Of a stretch of DNA of 46,172 nt, positions 34,149 to 43,276 are shown piece after piece (within the stretch, counting starts at the first letter, position 1; every line of letters starts with the position of its first letter). The notes beneath the pieces were generated by a model. That model ran no database searches. It had not been told where the DNA came from and saw only the letters and a program-made list of their open reading frames with translations. The stretch is from an uncultured Gammaproteobacteria bacterium. GTDB taxonomy: Bacteria > Pseudomonadota > Gammaproteobacteria > CAISUE01. The translations under genes and the position numbers were made by a program. Location of the stretch: assembly GCA_903888615.1 (NCBI GenBank), contig CAISUE010000022.1:1-46172 (forward strand), given 5' to 3'.

Positions 34149-35621
34149 TTAAATTGATGACGCCACTTGCGTACCACCTACCGTCAAACAATCAATTTTT
34201 AATGTCGGTTGACCCACGCCTACTGGAACGCTTTGCCCTTCTTTACCACAAACACCCACACCCGAATCCAATTGTAAATCGTTGCCCACCATTGACACTA
34301 AACTTAATACCTCAGGCCCATTACCGATTAACATCGCTCCCTTAACAGGTCGGGTTATTTTACCATTCTCAATTAAATAAGCTTCACTGGCAGCAAACAC
34401 AAATTTACCCGAGGTGATATCGACTTGGCCACCACTAAAATTAACCGCATACAAACCTTTTTCAACTGAAGCAATAATCTCGCGCGGATCGGTTTGGCCC
34501 GGCAACATATAGGTATTAGTCATACGCGGCATCGGGGCATGGGCATAAGATTCACGCCGACCATTACCGGTCGAATGCATTCCCATCAAACGCGCATTAT
34601 GCTTATCTTGCAAATAATTTTTTAAAATGCCGTTTTCAATCAACACGGTGGTACCCGTTGGCGTGCCTTCATCATCGATATTGAGTGAGCCACGCTTTGA
34701 GGTGAGCGAACCATCGTCAACAATAGTACATAAAGGAGACGCTACAGCTTGGCCCAAACGGTTACTGAACGCTGATGTGCCTTTACGATTAAAATCCCCT
34801 TCCAAACCATGGCCGATAGCTTCATGCAACAATACCCCAGGCCAACCTGGCCCTAAAACAACCGGCATCGGACCTACCGGAGCCGGGACAGCTTCAAGGG
34901 CAACTAATGCTTGCCGCACCGCTTCGCGCGCATAAGCGATTGCTTGAGCACTGTCATCCAACACAAAGGATTCATAACTAAAACGCCCGCCGCCACCCAC
35001 CGAAGCACTTTCTCTGCGACCTTGATGCTCAACTAATACCGTCACATTTAAACGCACTAAAGGACGAATATCGGCCGCAAGTGTACCATCACAGGCGGCC
35101 ACCAACACGACTTCATATTCCGCTGAAAGACTGGCTGTCACGCGCTGAACACGAGGATCTTCTGCTCTTGCCACCACATCGATTCGCTGTAACAATTGAA
35201 TTTTAGCTGTGGTTGATAAACTCTGCAGGGGATCTACCCCAGGGTACAATAAAGGCCGCTGCACTACAGCGTGTCGATTCGGTATTTTCCATTGTCCATT
35301 GCTCCCCAATGCCGCAATACCACGCACCGCTTCAACGGCTGTGGTTAATAAACTCGGCTGAATATTATCGACTGATGCAAAGCCTACTTTTTCACCCGCA
35401 ATAGCCCGTACACCCATTCCACGCGCCACATGAAAACTACCATTTTTAATAATCTGATCTTCCAGCAGCCACGATTCAGATTGGCTCGCTTGAAAATACA
35501 CATCGGCATAATCGATTGAATGTTGGTGCATCAACGCGAAGGATTGGAAAATTTTATCAATCGTTAATTCTGCTGGTAATAATAATTGCTCAGTGGCAAA
35601 CAGCAAGGCATCCATCGTCAT
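34149..35621 (-). CDS. tldD: Metalloprotease TldD
   Basis: TldD pairs with TldE/PmbA to degrade unfolded or modified peptides, for example microcin B17 leader and CcdA antitoxin. The zinc motif [11 protein letters not shown] sits mid-protein. DYADVYFQ near the N-terminus, a C-terminal GNGPEVL-like region and [22 protein letters not shown] are also typical. The ATG at 35621 ([16 protein letters not shown]) gives 490 residues, close to the family length of about 480. An open frame reaching 35678 adds 19 atypical residues and was not used. The partner tldE/pmbA is not in the window. Confidence 0.93.
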   Translation of the reverse strand: MTMDALLFATEQLLLPAELTIDKIFQSFALMHQHSIDYADVYFQASQSESWLLEDQIIKNGSFHVARGMGVRAIAGEKVGFASVDNIQPSLLTTAVEAVRGIAALGSNGQWKIPNRHAVVQRPLLYPGVDPLQSLSTTAKIQLLQRIDVVARAEDPRVQRVTASLSAEYEVVLVAACDGTLAADIRPLVRLNVTVLVEHQGRRESASVGGGGRFSYESFVLDDSAQAIAYAREAVRQALVALEAVPAPVGPMPVVLGPGWPGVLLHEAIGHGLEGDFNRKGTSAFSNRLGQAVASPLCTIVDDGSLTSKRGSLNIDDEGTPTGTTVLIENGILKNYLQDKHNARLMGMHSTGNGRRESYAHAPMPRMTNTYMLPGQTDPREIIASVEKGLYAVNFSGGQVDITSGKFVFAASEAYLIENGKITRPVKGAMLIGNGPEVLSLVSMVGNDLQLDSGVGVCGKEGQSVPVGVGQPTLKIDCLTVGGTQVASSI

Positions 35622-35723
35622 AGTTTTTTCTTTCTTAAAGACAATTGGCATTATGGCATACATTGCTGTGCGCTTCATTAATGCTAACTTGCGCGCTTTT
35701 TTAAGTCATTACTCAAGAAGAGC

Positions 35724-35751
35724 TTGACTTTCATTGAAAACAACTTATATT
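35724..35751 (+). promoter_or_regulatory. mraZ/dcw promoter
   Basis: TTGACT (35724-35729) and TATATT (35746-35751) with a 16-bp spacer form a good sigma-70 promoter, with a start near 35758 just before the TGGG repeats. Confidence 0.65.
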
Positions 35752-35762
35752 GTCAGCCAATG

Positions 35763-35797
35763 TGGGAATAAATGGGTTAAAGTGGTAAAAAGTGGGG
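35763..35797 (+). promoter_or_regulatory. MraZ-binding repeats (four TGGN boxes, 10-bp period)
   Basis: TGGGA, TGGGT, TGGTA and TGGGG start at 35763, 35773, 35783 and 35793, exactly 10 bp apart. This is the known MraZ operator (TGGGN repeats with 5-bp spacers), here with one degenerate copy. Binding by MraZ represses its own operon. The boxes lie directly after the predicted start site. Confidence 0.85.
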
Positions 35798-35831
35798 CGC
35801 TGAAAGATTATTCTCAACTAAGGAAATACGC

Positions 35832-36290
35832 ATGTTCCGTGGTATCACTCCACTTAATCTCGATCCCAAGGGCCGATTGGTTATCCCAACGCGCTATCGA
35901 GATGCGGTGCACCATCAATGCCAAGGCGCATTGATTGCCACCATTGATCCGGAAACACCGTGCTTATTACTTTATCCACTGGCGGCATGGGAAATAATCG
36001 AACAACAAATCCAAGCTTTACCCAGCTTTAATAAAGCGACTCGCCGAATCCAACGCTTATTGATTGGTCATGCAACAGAATGTGAAATGGATAGTCAAGG
36101 CCGGGTATTATTACCGCAAACATTACGTGATTATGCGAATTTAGCTAAAAATTTAATCCTCGTTGGTCAAGGTAAAAAATTTGAAATTTGGGCTGATGCC
36201 GCATGGCACAGCGCAAAAACACAATGGCTTGACGAAGAAGCTAATAAATCGACCCATATGCCCGCTGAACTAGAAACGATTGCTTTATAA
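35832..36290 (+). CDS. mraZ: Transcriptional regulator MraZ
   Basis: The 152-residue AbrB-like DNA-binding protein represses the division and cell-wall (dcw) operon. It contains two SpoVT/AbrB half-domains with the DPKGRLVIPTRYRD and DSQGRVLLPQTLRDYA signatures (residues about 11 and 84). The operator repeats upstream are present. It is the first gene, followed 15 bp later by rsmH. Confidence 0.97.
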   Translation: MFRGITPLNLDPKGRLVIPTRYRDAVHHQCQGALIATIDPETPCLLLYPLAAWEIIEQQIQALPSFNKATRRIQRLLIGHATECEMDSQGRVLLPQTLRDYANLAKNLILVGQGKKFEIWADAAWHSAKTQWLDEEANKSTHMPAELETIAL

Positions 36291-36305
36291 CCTATAACGG
36301 TTTTT

Positions 36306-37238
36306 ATGACTGAATCTGCTTTATTACATCAACCCGTACTGCTCACAGAAGCTATTGATGGTTTAGCCATTAAACCAGACGGCTTTTATCTGGATGGCAC
36401 CTTTGGGCGCGGCGGTCATAGCGCCGCCATTTTGGCGAGCCTAGGACCCCAAGGTCAATTACTGGCATTGGATCATGACCCTGAAGCGATTCATTATGGT
36501 AAAGCCCGTTTTGCACATGAATCACGATTAACCTTAATGCATGGTTCTTTTGCTGATCTTGCTGAAAATCTTAAAGCTTTTGACCGGCCGTTGGATGGTG
36601 TGTTGTTTGATTTAGGCGTGTCTTCACCTCAATTAGAGGATGCTAGCCGTGGCTTTAGCTTTAGTGTCGATGGGCCACTGGATATGCGAATGAATCCCGA
36701 TGCTGGCGTGAGTGCCCGTGAATGGCTACAAACGGTCGATGAAACTGAATTAGCCAATATTATTTGGCAATTTGGTGAGGAACGCTTTTCCAGACGCGTC
36801 GCACGCAGTATTGTGATGGCCCGTGAACAAGCACCCATTACCACGACACACCAATTAGCACTGCATATCGGTCGCGCTATTCCCAAATGGGAAAAGCATA
36901 AACATCCGGCAACGCGCAGTTTTCAAGCCATTCGTATCTTTTTAAATCAAGAATTATCCGCTTTACAACAGGGTTTAACGGCGGCATTAGCAACGTTAAC
37001 ACCTGGCGGTCGCTTAGCCGTGATTAGTTTTCACTCACTCGAAGATCGCTTTGTTAAATTATTCATGCGGCGTGAAGCAGAGGGTGACCCGTTATTAAAA
37101 ACATTACCCTTGAGTGATGAACAACGCAATTTGCGGCTCAAGCGTATTGGCAAAGCCATTAAACCCAGTGATACAGAAATCACCCACAATCCACGCGCAC
37201 GTAGCGCCATTTTAAGAATAGGAGAAAAAATACGATGA
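36306..37238 (+). CDS. rsmH: 16S rRNA (cytosine(1402)-N4)-methyltransferase RsmH
   Basis: The 310-residue enzyme methylates N4 of C1402 in the 16S rRNA decoding centre, using SAM. Motifs are HQPVLLTEAIDGL at 8-20, the SAM loop YLDGTFGRGGHSAAIL at 28-43, LFDLGVSSPQLEDASRGFSF near 101, and the catalytic-region FHSLEDRFVKLFM. It overlaps ftsL by 4 bp. Confidence 0.97.
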   Translation: MTESALLHQPVLLTEAIDGLAIKPDGFYLDGTFGRGGHSAAILASLGPQGQLLALDHDPEAIHYGKARFAHESRLTLMHGSFADLAENLKAFDRPLDGVLFDLGVSSPQLEDASRGFSFSVDGPLDMRMNPDAGVSAREWLQTVDETELANIIWQFGEERFSRRVARSIVMAREQAPITTTHQLALHIGRAIPKWEKHKHPATRSFQAIRIFLNQELSALQQGLTAALATLTPGGRLAVISFHSLEDRFVKLFMRREAEGDPLLKTLPLSDEQRNLRLKRIGKAIKPSDTEITHNPRARSAILRIGEKIR

Positions 37239-37567
37239 ATGCTTCAGCGCGTGCCCTAGCCGCAGGTACTTTTAATCCCGGTAACTTTCGCCATATGTTA
37301 TTTTCTTTTCAAAATAATATTATTGGCCTATTATTAGTAGCATTGCTGACAACAGCTTTTGCAGTCATCTATGTCAAAGACCGTAACCGTCGTGAATTCA
37401 TCGAACTGCATAATTTGCAACGCCAACACGATGACATGGTGATCGAACAGGGGAAATTACTTTTAGAACAAAATACCTGGTCATCGCCTTTGCGCATTCA
37501 AAGCATTGCCCAAAGCCAATTGGGAATGATCAATCCTGTTAAAAGCACCATTATATTCAGCAAATAA
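37235..37567 (+). CDS. ftsL: Cell division protein FtsL
   Basis: The 110-residue bitopic protein has a cytoplasmic N-terminus, one membrane helix at about 27-46 (NNIIGLLLVALLTTAFAVIYV), and a leucine-zipper-like periplasmic coiled coil (EFIELHNLQRQHDDMVIEQGKLLLEQ). The typical end motif is RIQSIAQSQLGM. FtsL joins FtsB and FtsQ to activate septal peptidoglycan synthesis by FtsWI. It overlaps rsmH by 4 bp. The expected next gene ftsI is absent, and the cluster ends here with a hairpin. Confidence 0.93.
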   Translation: MNASARALAAGTFNPGNFRHMLFSFQNNIIGLLLVALLTTAFAVIYVKDRNRREFIELHNLQRQHDDMVIEQGKLLLEQNTWSSPLRIQSIAQSQLGMINPVKSTIIFSK

Positions 37568-37579
37568 AGGTGCTTTTAA
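37539..37579 (+). terminator. Hairpin spanning the end of ftsL
   Basis: TTAAAAGCACC (37539-37549) and GGTGCTTTTAA (37569-37579) are perfect 11-bp arms with a 19-nt loop, overlapping the ftsL stop codon. Four Ts lie inside the 3' arm but no T-tract follows, so termination would be non-canonical or partial. Confidence 0.45.
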
Positions 37580-37610
37580 CCGTTACGAAAGACCAGGCCA
37601 TGCTGACGAC

Positions 37611-38465
37611 TTACTTAAAAATAGTTCCTAAGGCTTGACCCATTTTCAACGGTTGGCCGACGCTTAAATCTTCAGCAAATACCACCGCTTGAGCTGGCGT
37701 TAAAACAATAGCCGTCGAACCCAAATAAAAACGCCCCATTTCCGCACCTTTAGCCAAGGTCAATACAGGTGATGCCACATAATCCCACGTTTGAATAGCA
37801 TGCGTCACCGGTGTGACTTGACCGTGCCACACAGTAGCGATACTGGCCACAATCATTGCCCCCACCAAAATTACTGCCATGGGGCCAAAGCTGGTGTCAA
37901 ACAGACAAATCACCCGTTCATTGCGCGCAAATAGATTAGGCACTTCGGCAGCCGTCTTGGCATTAACGGAAAATAATTGCCCTGGCACATGGATCATTTT
38001 AATCAATCGCCCTTCAAAAGGCATGTGAACCCGATGGTAATTCGAGGGTGCTAAATAAACGGTCAAGTAATGGCCATCGTGAAAAGCTTCTGCTAACGCA
38101 GCATCACCACCCAATAACGCTGCCACCGAATAAGATTGGCCTTTAGCTTGTAATAATTGCCCCGAACACAGTTGACCATATTCACTCAACTGGCCATCGG
38201 CTGGTGCAATCAATTGGTTCAACCCTGAGGCAATCGGACGCGCATCGGCTTTTAACGCTCGCGTAAAAAATTGATTAAAGGAGTCAAACTCTTGTGGATC
38301 TTCGATAACACTTTCGTTTAAATCCACCGAATAACGCTTGATAAACCATTGAATAAATGTATTTTTAATCAATGGGATTTCGCAATTAGCCACATAAGCT
38401 ATCGCTCGCGATAGGGCATGCTGCGGCAAACAATATTGCCAATTCACAGATTCAAAGCATTTCAT
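37611..38465 (-). CDS. psd: Phosphatidylserine decarboxylase proenzyme
   Basis: The 284-residue inner-membrane enzyme makes phosphatidylethanolamine from phosphatidylserine. The self-cleavage site is LGST at 248-251, where cleavage leaves a pyruvoyl group on S250. The proteolysis-triad residues D90 (APADGQ), H147 (NYHRVHMP) and S250 are all present. It starts within the nusB stop (4-bp overlap) on the same strand and converges on ftsL. Confidence 0.96.
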   Translation of the reverse strand: MKCFESVNWQYCLPQHALSRAIAYVANCEIPLIKNTFIQWFIKRYSVDLNESVIEDPQEFDSFNQFFTRALKADARPIASGLNQLIAPADGQLSEYGQLCSGQLLQAKGQSYSVAALLGGDAALAEAFHDGHYLTVYLAPSNYHRVHMPFEGRLIKMIHVPGQLFSVNAKTAAEVPNLFARNERVICLFDTSFGPMAVILVGAMIVASIATVWHGQVTPVTHAIQTWDYVASPVLTLAKGAEMGRFYLGSTAIVLTPAQAVVFAEDLSVGQPLKMGQALGTIFK

Positions 38466-38914
38466 GATTTTTCTTCCGAGAGACTGGCTTTCTCAGGTTC
38501 ACGCAATAGCTTCGCCACTTGATCCAAAACGCCATTGACGTATTTAAAACTGTCCGTGGCACCAAAAATTTTGCTTACTTCCAGTGCTTCATTGATAATC
38601 ACCCGATAAGGCAATTCCAAGCGACACGCCAATTCATAAGTCGCTAAACGCAAAATAGTCAATTCTATGGGGTCTAATTCAACGAGGCGTCGATCCAAAA
38701 AAGCTTCGAAATGCGCATCCAAAGTAGCCACTTGCTCAATGACAGCGGTTAAGCATTCATCAAAGTAAGCCGCATCGGCTTTAGCAAATAAGGTTTGCGC
38801 ATGAAACTGTTCTCTGATATCAGCCGCAGGAACAGCAGCTACTTGCCATTGGTAAAGCGCCTGAACCAGCATGAAACGTGACTGCCGCCGTGCTGCAAAA
38901 GATATTCTTGCCAT
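38462..38914 (-). CDS. nusB: Transcription antitermination factor NusB
   Basis: The 150-residue all-helical protein pairs with NusE/S10 in rRNA antitermination. Landmarks are ARRQSRFMLVQALYQWQVA near 8, LDRRLVELDPIELTILRLATYEL near 72, and PYRVIINEALEVSKIFGATDSFKYVNGVLD. The usual ribE/ribH neighbour is absent and it is instead coupled to psd. Confidence 0.96.
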   Translation of the reverse strand: MARISFAARRQSRFMLVQALYQWQVAAVPAADIREQFHAQTLFAKADAAYFDECLTAVIEQVATLDAHFEAFLDRRLVELDPIELTILRLATYELACRLELPYRVIINEALEVSKIFGATDSFKYVNGVLDQVAKLLREPEKASLSEEKS

Positions 38915-38916
38915 AA

Positions 38917-39048
38917 AAGCCTAGTGTGAATGTGTTATCAAGGTTGGCTATTGTACTGGAAATATTCATTAAAGGTATTGATGCACGCTTAATTGCTGAA
39001 TTAAGCGCCTTAAATCCCGAAAGTCTTCGAATGGAAGTAGCTAAATGA
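38917..39048 (+). pseudogene. Possible gene remnant, about 40 codons
   Basis: A plus-strand frame with no ATG start in a suitable place reads like the tail of a protein: RLAIVLEIFIKGIDARLIAELSALNP then ESLRMEVAK and a stop. It is open from just after a TAA at 38914. No family is recognised. It may be a decayed 3' end or chance. A second frame starting at its stop (ATGA, 39044) gives 47 Arg/His-rich residues and looks spurious. Confidence 0.2.
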
Positions 39049-39163
39049 ACCCTCCAAGACACGCATCTCCAAATAACCTTTTTCGCCTTCGCAAAAAACA
39101 CCATTCGCCCCTGTACCTGGCTAGTAAAGTCAAGGATAATGCTGCTATTTGCAGAGCATTACT

Positions 39164-39595
39164 GTGCCCACTATTCAACGTGAATTGATTGTGCCTTATT
39201 CGGCGACCGCGATGTTTAATCTTGTCAATGACATCGAAACTTACCCGCATTTCCTACCTTGGTGTCGGCATGCGCGGATTCTAGAGCAAAACCAAAATCA
39301 CATCAATGCCACCTTAGTCTTAGCGAAAGGTGGTTTACACAAAGCGTTTACCACCCACAATCAATTAATCCTTAATCAATCTATTGGTATCAGCTTGATC
39401 GATGGGCCATTTAAACAATTGACAGGTTTGTGGCAATTTACAGCGCTTAATGAGACAGAATGTCATATTCACTTTGATTTGCAATTTGAATTTTCAACAA
39501 AGTTGATCAGCATGATGTTTGGCCCGCTATTTCAGCAAGCGACCACTACCTTAATTGATTCTTTTCAACGCGAAGCACAAAAACGTTATGGATAA
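39164..39595 (+). CDS. ratA: RatA-type START-domain protein (ubiquinone-binding/toxin RatA family)
   Basis: The protein (143 residues from GTG at 39164) is a Coq10/RatA START-like domain, starting MPTIQRELIVPYSATAMFNLVNDIETYPHFLPWC, the family signature. In E. coli RatA associates with 50S subunits; relatives bind ubiquinone and aid respiration. GTG was preferred over an upstream TTG (39149) because homologues start MPxI. Its stop overlaps the rnfH start. The usual divergent smpB is absent here. Confidence 0.88.
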   Translation: MPTIQRELIVPYSATAMFNLVNDIETYPHFLPWCRHARILEQNQNHINATLVLAKGGLHKAFTTHNQLILNQSIGISLIDGPFKQLTGLWQFTALNETECHIHFDLQFEFSTKLISMMFGPLFQQATTTLIDSFQREAQKRYG

Positions 39596-39923
39596 GTATT
39601 TGACGATTGAAATTGCTTATGGGAATTGTGAACAACAATGGATTTTATCCGTTACCTGTTTGGCAGGCACAACAGTGGCAACCGTGCTGGATCAAGCCAA
39701 CTTGAAGCTAATTTGGCGCGATTACCGCATCGGCAGCTTCAGCCACTTCCTTGAGAGTGACATGCCTTTAAGCAAAAATTGTCGTCTTGAGCTTTATCGG
39801 CCATTGTTGCTTGATCCTAAGCAAGCACGCTTATTGCGCGCTAAAAAAAATCCCCTAATACGCATCAAACATCGCAATATTCGTGGTTTTGATTCACGAT
39901 TAACACTTATTGAAAAGGACTAA
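39588..39923 (+). CDS. rnfH: RnfH-family ubiquitin-like protein
   Basis: The 111-residue protein (from ATG 39588, MDKYLTIEIAYG) belongs to the RnfH/UPF0125 family, the standard partner of ratA. It has a beta-grasp, ubiquitin-like fold, with the family segments LTIEIAYGNCEQQWILSV and CRLELYRPLLLDPKQARLLRAKK. The start overlaps the ratA stop by 8 bp. Biochemical function is undefined. It overlaps the convergent yciO end by 17 bp. Confidence 0.88.
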   Translation: MDKYLTIEIAYGNCEQQWILSVTCLAGTTVATVLDQANLKLIWRDYRIGSFSHFLESDMPLSKNCRLELYRPLLLDPKQARLLRAKKNPLIRIKHRNIRGFDSRLTLIEKD

Positions 39924-40536
39924 GGTCGCCGGCACCCACCCGAATGATCACTGGAAAATCGCCCGTCAAATCGATAACACTGGTCGGTTGTTGGCCGCAA
40001 AACCCGCCATCTAATACTAGATCTACTTGATTACCCACCAAATCATAAATCACCGCGGGTTCAATCAATACCCCCGGATAATGGGGTAAACTTAACGAGG
40101 TACTCAGTAAAGGGCGATTACAAGTTTCTAACAAAGCTTGGACAATTCGATGCTCAGGTACTCGAAGGCCAATCGTGCGCCTCTTAGGGTGTTGTAAACG
40201 ACGCGGTACTTCTTTGGTAGCTTTCAAAATGAACGTGTATTTACCTGGCGTGTAACGCCTTAATAACCGATATGTCGAATCCGACACCACCGCATACGTT
40301 GCTAATTCGGAAAAATCCCGACAAACCAGCGTTAGATGATGATCATCGGCTAACTGACGGATTTGTTTAATCCGATCCCGCGCACCGGCTCTGCCAATAT
40401 CACAGGCTAATGCATAACCCGAATCGGTCGGGTAGACGATGACCCCACCTGCGGCTAATATTGCTTCGGCCTTGCGCAAATAATGCCGCTGCGGCGTTTC
40501 AGGATGAATGCTTAACAAAGACGACACGGGCACCAC
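39907..40536 (-). CDS. yciO: YciO-type Sua5/YrdC-family protein
   Basis: The 209-residue protein aligns closely with E. coli YciO from memory: GGVIVYPTDSGYALACDIG, IRQLADDHHLTLVCRDFSEL, PGKYTFILKATKEVPRRLQHPKRRTIGLRVPEH, STSLSLP and QPTSVIDLTGDFPVIIRVGAGD. The fold binds ATP and can form threonylcarbamoyl-AMP, the substrate of TsaD. YciO itself is a poorer enzyme than TsaC and its physiological role is debated. It is monocistronic in view and converges on rnfH. Confidence 0.9.
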   Translation of the reverse strand: MVPVSSLLSIHPETPQRHYLRKAEAILAAGGVIVYPTDSGYALACDIGRAGARDRIKQIRQLADDHHLTLVCRDFSELATYAVVSDSTYRLLRRYTPGKYTFILKATKEVPRRLQHPKRRTIGLRVPEHRIVQALLETCNRPLLSTSLSLPHYPGVLIEPAVIYDLVGNQVDLVLDGGFCGQQPTSVIDLTGDFPVIIRVGAGDLSPFQ

Positions 40537-40703
40537 TCCTTCTTAATCCAATGCTGGAATGATAACAAATTTAAGCTGACAATAGCAGTTAACATGAAAT
40601 TGACACCGGCCATTTCGCACGCGCTAAAAAGTGGCGCCACAGCAGTGTCTGTCTCGTTTAAGCAGAAGCAGAAATCGTAAGTGGTTAAAGACCGCGCTTT
40701 CGC

Positions 40704-41801
40704 TTATACATGACATAACGCGCGAATACCGCTACTAATCGATGGGCCATTGATTAAATAACTGGCTATATAGTGTGTCACCGCTTCTGGCAGCAACAAT
40801 ACCCGACTAACAGTATTGCCAACACTGGATTGAGCCAGGCCAGGATTGGCAATGGGTTCAATCGTTGCGCGATACAAGAGGCAAGCGCTAGCCACTACGC
40901 GAGCACAGTCTGATTTTGACTGTAGGTAGCTTAACTTTTCAATAATGACTGAATTTCTAGTCGCATTCAAAGCAATAAAAATAGCATTCGGTACTATGAG
41001 CGCCCACGTATCTAATTGCGCAACAGGCATCCTCTCCACTTCCTTGGCTGAAAGGAAAACTTTAGTGAGCTGAAGAAATTGAGCATACGGTGTAACTAAT
41101 GCTTGCAGTTGATTTTCGGGTATGTGATGAAGATCATTGTTCGTTAACGTTAATTTACATAATTTTGGATGTCGACGTAATAATTGGCCTAAAGCTATCC
41201 ATTGCACCACATTAAATCTATCTAAACGATTATTAGAGAGATTTAATGCACTTAAATTTGAGCATCGGTATAGCACTTGGTCTAAAGCCGTCCATTGCAC
41301 TGCCGTGAATCTATCCAAACCGTTATTGGATAGATTCAATTCACTTATATTTGGACATTGATATAGCGCTTGGTCTAAAGCCGTCCATTGCACCACCGTG
41401 AATCTATCTAAACGGTTTCCCGCTATACTTAATCCCCTGAGATTTAACAATTGGCTTAGCATTTTCTCCAAAAAAGTCTGCTGCAACGCGGTTAAATTCC
41501 ACAAATCCGTGCAACTTATATTCAATACGTTAAAATTTTGACAGTGGCTTAGCACTTGACTTAAACCCTCCCACTGGATTTCTGTGAGTCGAAACAATTT
41601 GCACGACGATAAATTCAAAGCGCTAAGATTGGGGCACCGCTTCACAACTTGGCCTAAATTAGCCCAACGTTCTGCTGTCCAGGCAATAAACGTCACTTCA
41701 TCCCTATTTAGATCTACTAACTGTAGATCTATGATGACGGCTTTTTCTGCAAGCGAGAGTGCCAACAGCTCATCTAGCTTAATCATGTGCACAAAACGCA
41801 T
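40704..41801 (-). CDS. LRR protein A with C-terminal F-box/PRANC-like motif (candidate effector)
   Basis: The 365-residue protein has an N-terminal helical cap (about 55 residues), then about six leucine-rich repeats of 31 residues. Their consensus is C-x-NL-x-x-LNLS-x-N-x-L, then F-T-x-x-QW-x-x-L, with an invariant-like Trp. The C-terminal domain (from FLSAKEVERMPV) is shared with genes B and C. It includes AQLDTWALIVPNAIFIALNA and ends LLLPEAVTHYIASYL...GIRALCHV. LP-x(3)-H-x-IAS-x-L resembles an F-box or PRANC end motif (inference). No signal peptide is visible. The ribosome site is AGGA, 7 nt before the ATG. Such LRR proteins in intracellular bacteria often act in the host, but secretion is unproven. 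Confidence 0.75.
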   Translation of the reverse strand: MRFVHMIKLDELLALSLAEKAVIIDLQLVDLNRDEVTFIAWTAERWANLGQVVKRCPNLSALNLSSCKLFRLTEIQWEGLSQVLSHCQNFNVLNISCTDLWNLTALQQTFLEKMLSQLLNLRGLSIAGNRLDRFTVVQWTALDQALYQCPNISELNLSNNGLDRFTAVQWTALDQVLYRCSNLSALNLSNNRLDRFNVVQWIALGQLLRRHPKLCKLTLTNNDLHHIPENQLQALVTPYAQFLQLTKVFLSAKEVERMPVAQLDTWALIVPNAIFIALNATRNSVIIEKLSYLQSKSDCARVVASACLLYRATIEPIANPGLAQSSVGNTVSRVLLLPEAVTHYIASYLINGPSISSGIRALCHV

Positions 41802-41938
41802 AACATTATCCTAAAAGGTAGTTATCACTATCTTGATTATTCTTTACGTGGCTTACTATGGGTCAAAGGGGGTCTTTGAGTGTGAGCTCGAATTGAAGCA
41901 CTCAGGGGAAACGCATGCCTCGCCTGAGTAAAAAAACC
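41785..41938. repeat. Left copy of duplicated LRR spacer
   Basis: The stretch from inside the first codons of gene A (41785) to the gene B stop is highly similar to 44683-44838. Shared runs include the ATT...TTTACGTGGCTTACTATGG block and the GAAGCACTCAGG block. It marks a segmental duplication. Confidence 0.8.
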
Positions 41939-43276
41939 TTAAGCACGTAGGGTTCGCGCTTCTTCAGCACGACACAAAGCACGAATACCGCGATCAATTA
42001 AGAAACCATGGCTTAAAAAACTGGCTATCTCGAGCACAGTTTCTCTGGGCAATCGCGCCCCTAGCCGAAAAATGGGATTACCGACACTGGAATGAAGCAC
42101 CGGCTGCCCGATAAGGTGATATAAGAGGCACGCATTCGCCACAATAGGGCCACGACCCACTTTTAATTGCAAATAGCGCAATTTGTCAGAATCAAGCGAA
42201 GCTCCAGCCGCATTGACCGCAATAAATACTGCATTCGGCGCAATCAACGCCCAAGCGTCTAATTGCCCAAAAGACATTGAATTCACTTCTTGGGCTGAAA
42301 GCGTCAGTGTTGTAAACTGGGAAAGCTTAGCCTGCAAAGGCCCTAACCGCTTAACAGCTATTTTATGCAACTGATTATTCGTTAAATTCAATGCCCTGAG
42401 TTTGGTGTATTGACTCACTAAAAGATCAAAACCAGCCCACTGTGGCTCTTTAAATTGATTCAAAGCGTTATAAGCTAGACTTAGTGAACTGAGCTGTCGG
42501 CATTGCCCCAGTGCTTGGCTCAAAGCAGTCCATTGCGGCAAGGTAAATTGATGTAACGCATTGCCTGATATATTCAATACATTAAGCTGACGGCAGTGGT
42601 GCATTGCTTGAACGAAACTGGGCCATTGCGCCTCTGTAAATTTATTCAAGTCGATAAAAGCCAAATTCAGTGCACTAAGATGCGTACAATGCATAAAGAG
42701 TTGACTCAAACCCGCCCACGCTATTGCGTTAAAGCTAGCCAAATGATTTATCGAAATATTGAGTGCTTTCAGTTTTTGGCATACATTGAATATTTGATTT
42801 AAGTTAAACCATTCTACTTCTGTAAGCCTATCTAAAGCAGCCATCGAAATATTGAGCACCCTAAGATTTGAGCATTTCGTTACCATTTCCTTTAAACTGG
42901 CCCACTGTAATTCTGTCAACAAAGTTAATGAATTAAACGAAATATCCAATGACTGGAAATTTGCTAATTGCTCGAATAGCTGACTTAAGCAAGCCCACGT
43001 CACTGGGGTGAATTCATGCAATTCATTATTTTTGATAGTCACTGTATTAAGCTTGGTACAGTGGCTCAATGCTTGACTCAAGTGGACAAGATTGTCTTCT
43101 GTGAACCCAGTGAGGGAAAGATGCAATGACGTCAGATTTAAACATTGGCTTAAATTTTTAAAAAAAGCCTTCCATTGCGCGGTTGTTAGAGTGTCGGCAG
43201 GATCTTTCCATAATGTTAAGTCTGTCAGTGCGCTTCTTTCTACCAAAGACAGCCGCGTGAAGGTAATTATTTTCAT
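41939..43276 (-). CDS. LRR protein B with C-terminal F-box/PRANC-like motif (candidate effector)
   Basis: The protein has 445 residues from the ATG at 43276 (MKIITFTRLSLVERSALTDL), which has an AGGGG ribosome site 7 nt away. An open frame reaching 43318 was not used. About nine LRRs follow an N-terminal TAQWKAFFKNLSQ helix. Most are exactly 31 residues with the consensus C-x-x-L-x-x-LNIS-x-N-x-L, then F-T-x-x-QW-x-x-L-x-Q. The C-terminal domain parallels gene A: LSAQEVNSMSFGQLDAWALIAPNAVFIAVNAAG, then LPRETVLEIASFL and GIRALCRAEEARTLRA. The last part resembles F-box/PRANC ends (inference). No signal peptide is seen. It shares its N-terminal half with gene C. Confidence 0.75.
   Translation of the reverse strand: MKIITFTRLSLVERSALTDLTLWKDPADTLTTAQWKAFFKNLSQCLNLTSLHLSLTGFTEDNLVHLSQALSHCTKLNTVTIKNNELHEFTPVTWACLSQLFEQLANFQSLDISFNSLTLLTELQWASLKEMVTKCSNLRVLNISMAALDRLTEVEWFNLNQIFNVCQKLKALNISINHLASFNAIAWAGLSQLFMHCTHLSALNLAFIDLNKFTEAQWPSFVQAMHHCRQLNVLNISGNALHQFTLPQWTALSQALGQCRQLSSLSLAYNALNQFKEPQWAGFDLLVSQYTKLRALNLTNNQLHKIAVKRLGPLQAKLSQFTTLTLSAQEVNSMSFGQLDAWALIAPNAVFIAVNAAGASLDSDKLRYLQLKVGRGPIVANACLLYHLIGQPVLHSSVGNPIFRLGARLPRETVLEIASFLSHGFLIDRGIRALCRAEEARTLRA

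Noticed and set aside
34627-34935. 102-residue plus-strand frame
   Set aside because: It is the antisense shadow of tldD, whose HExxxH metalloprotease motif lies in the minus-strand frame.
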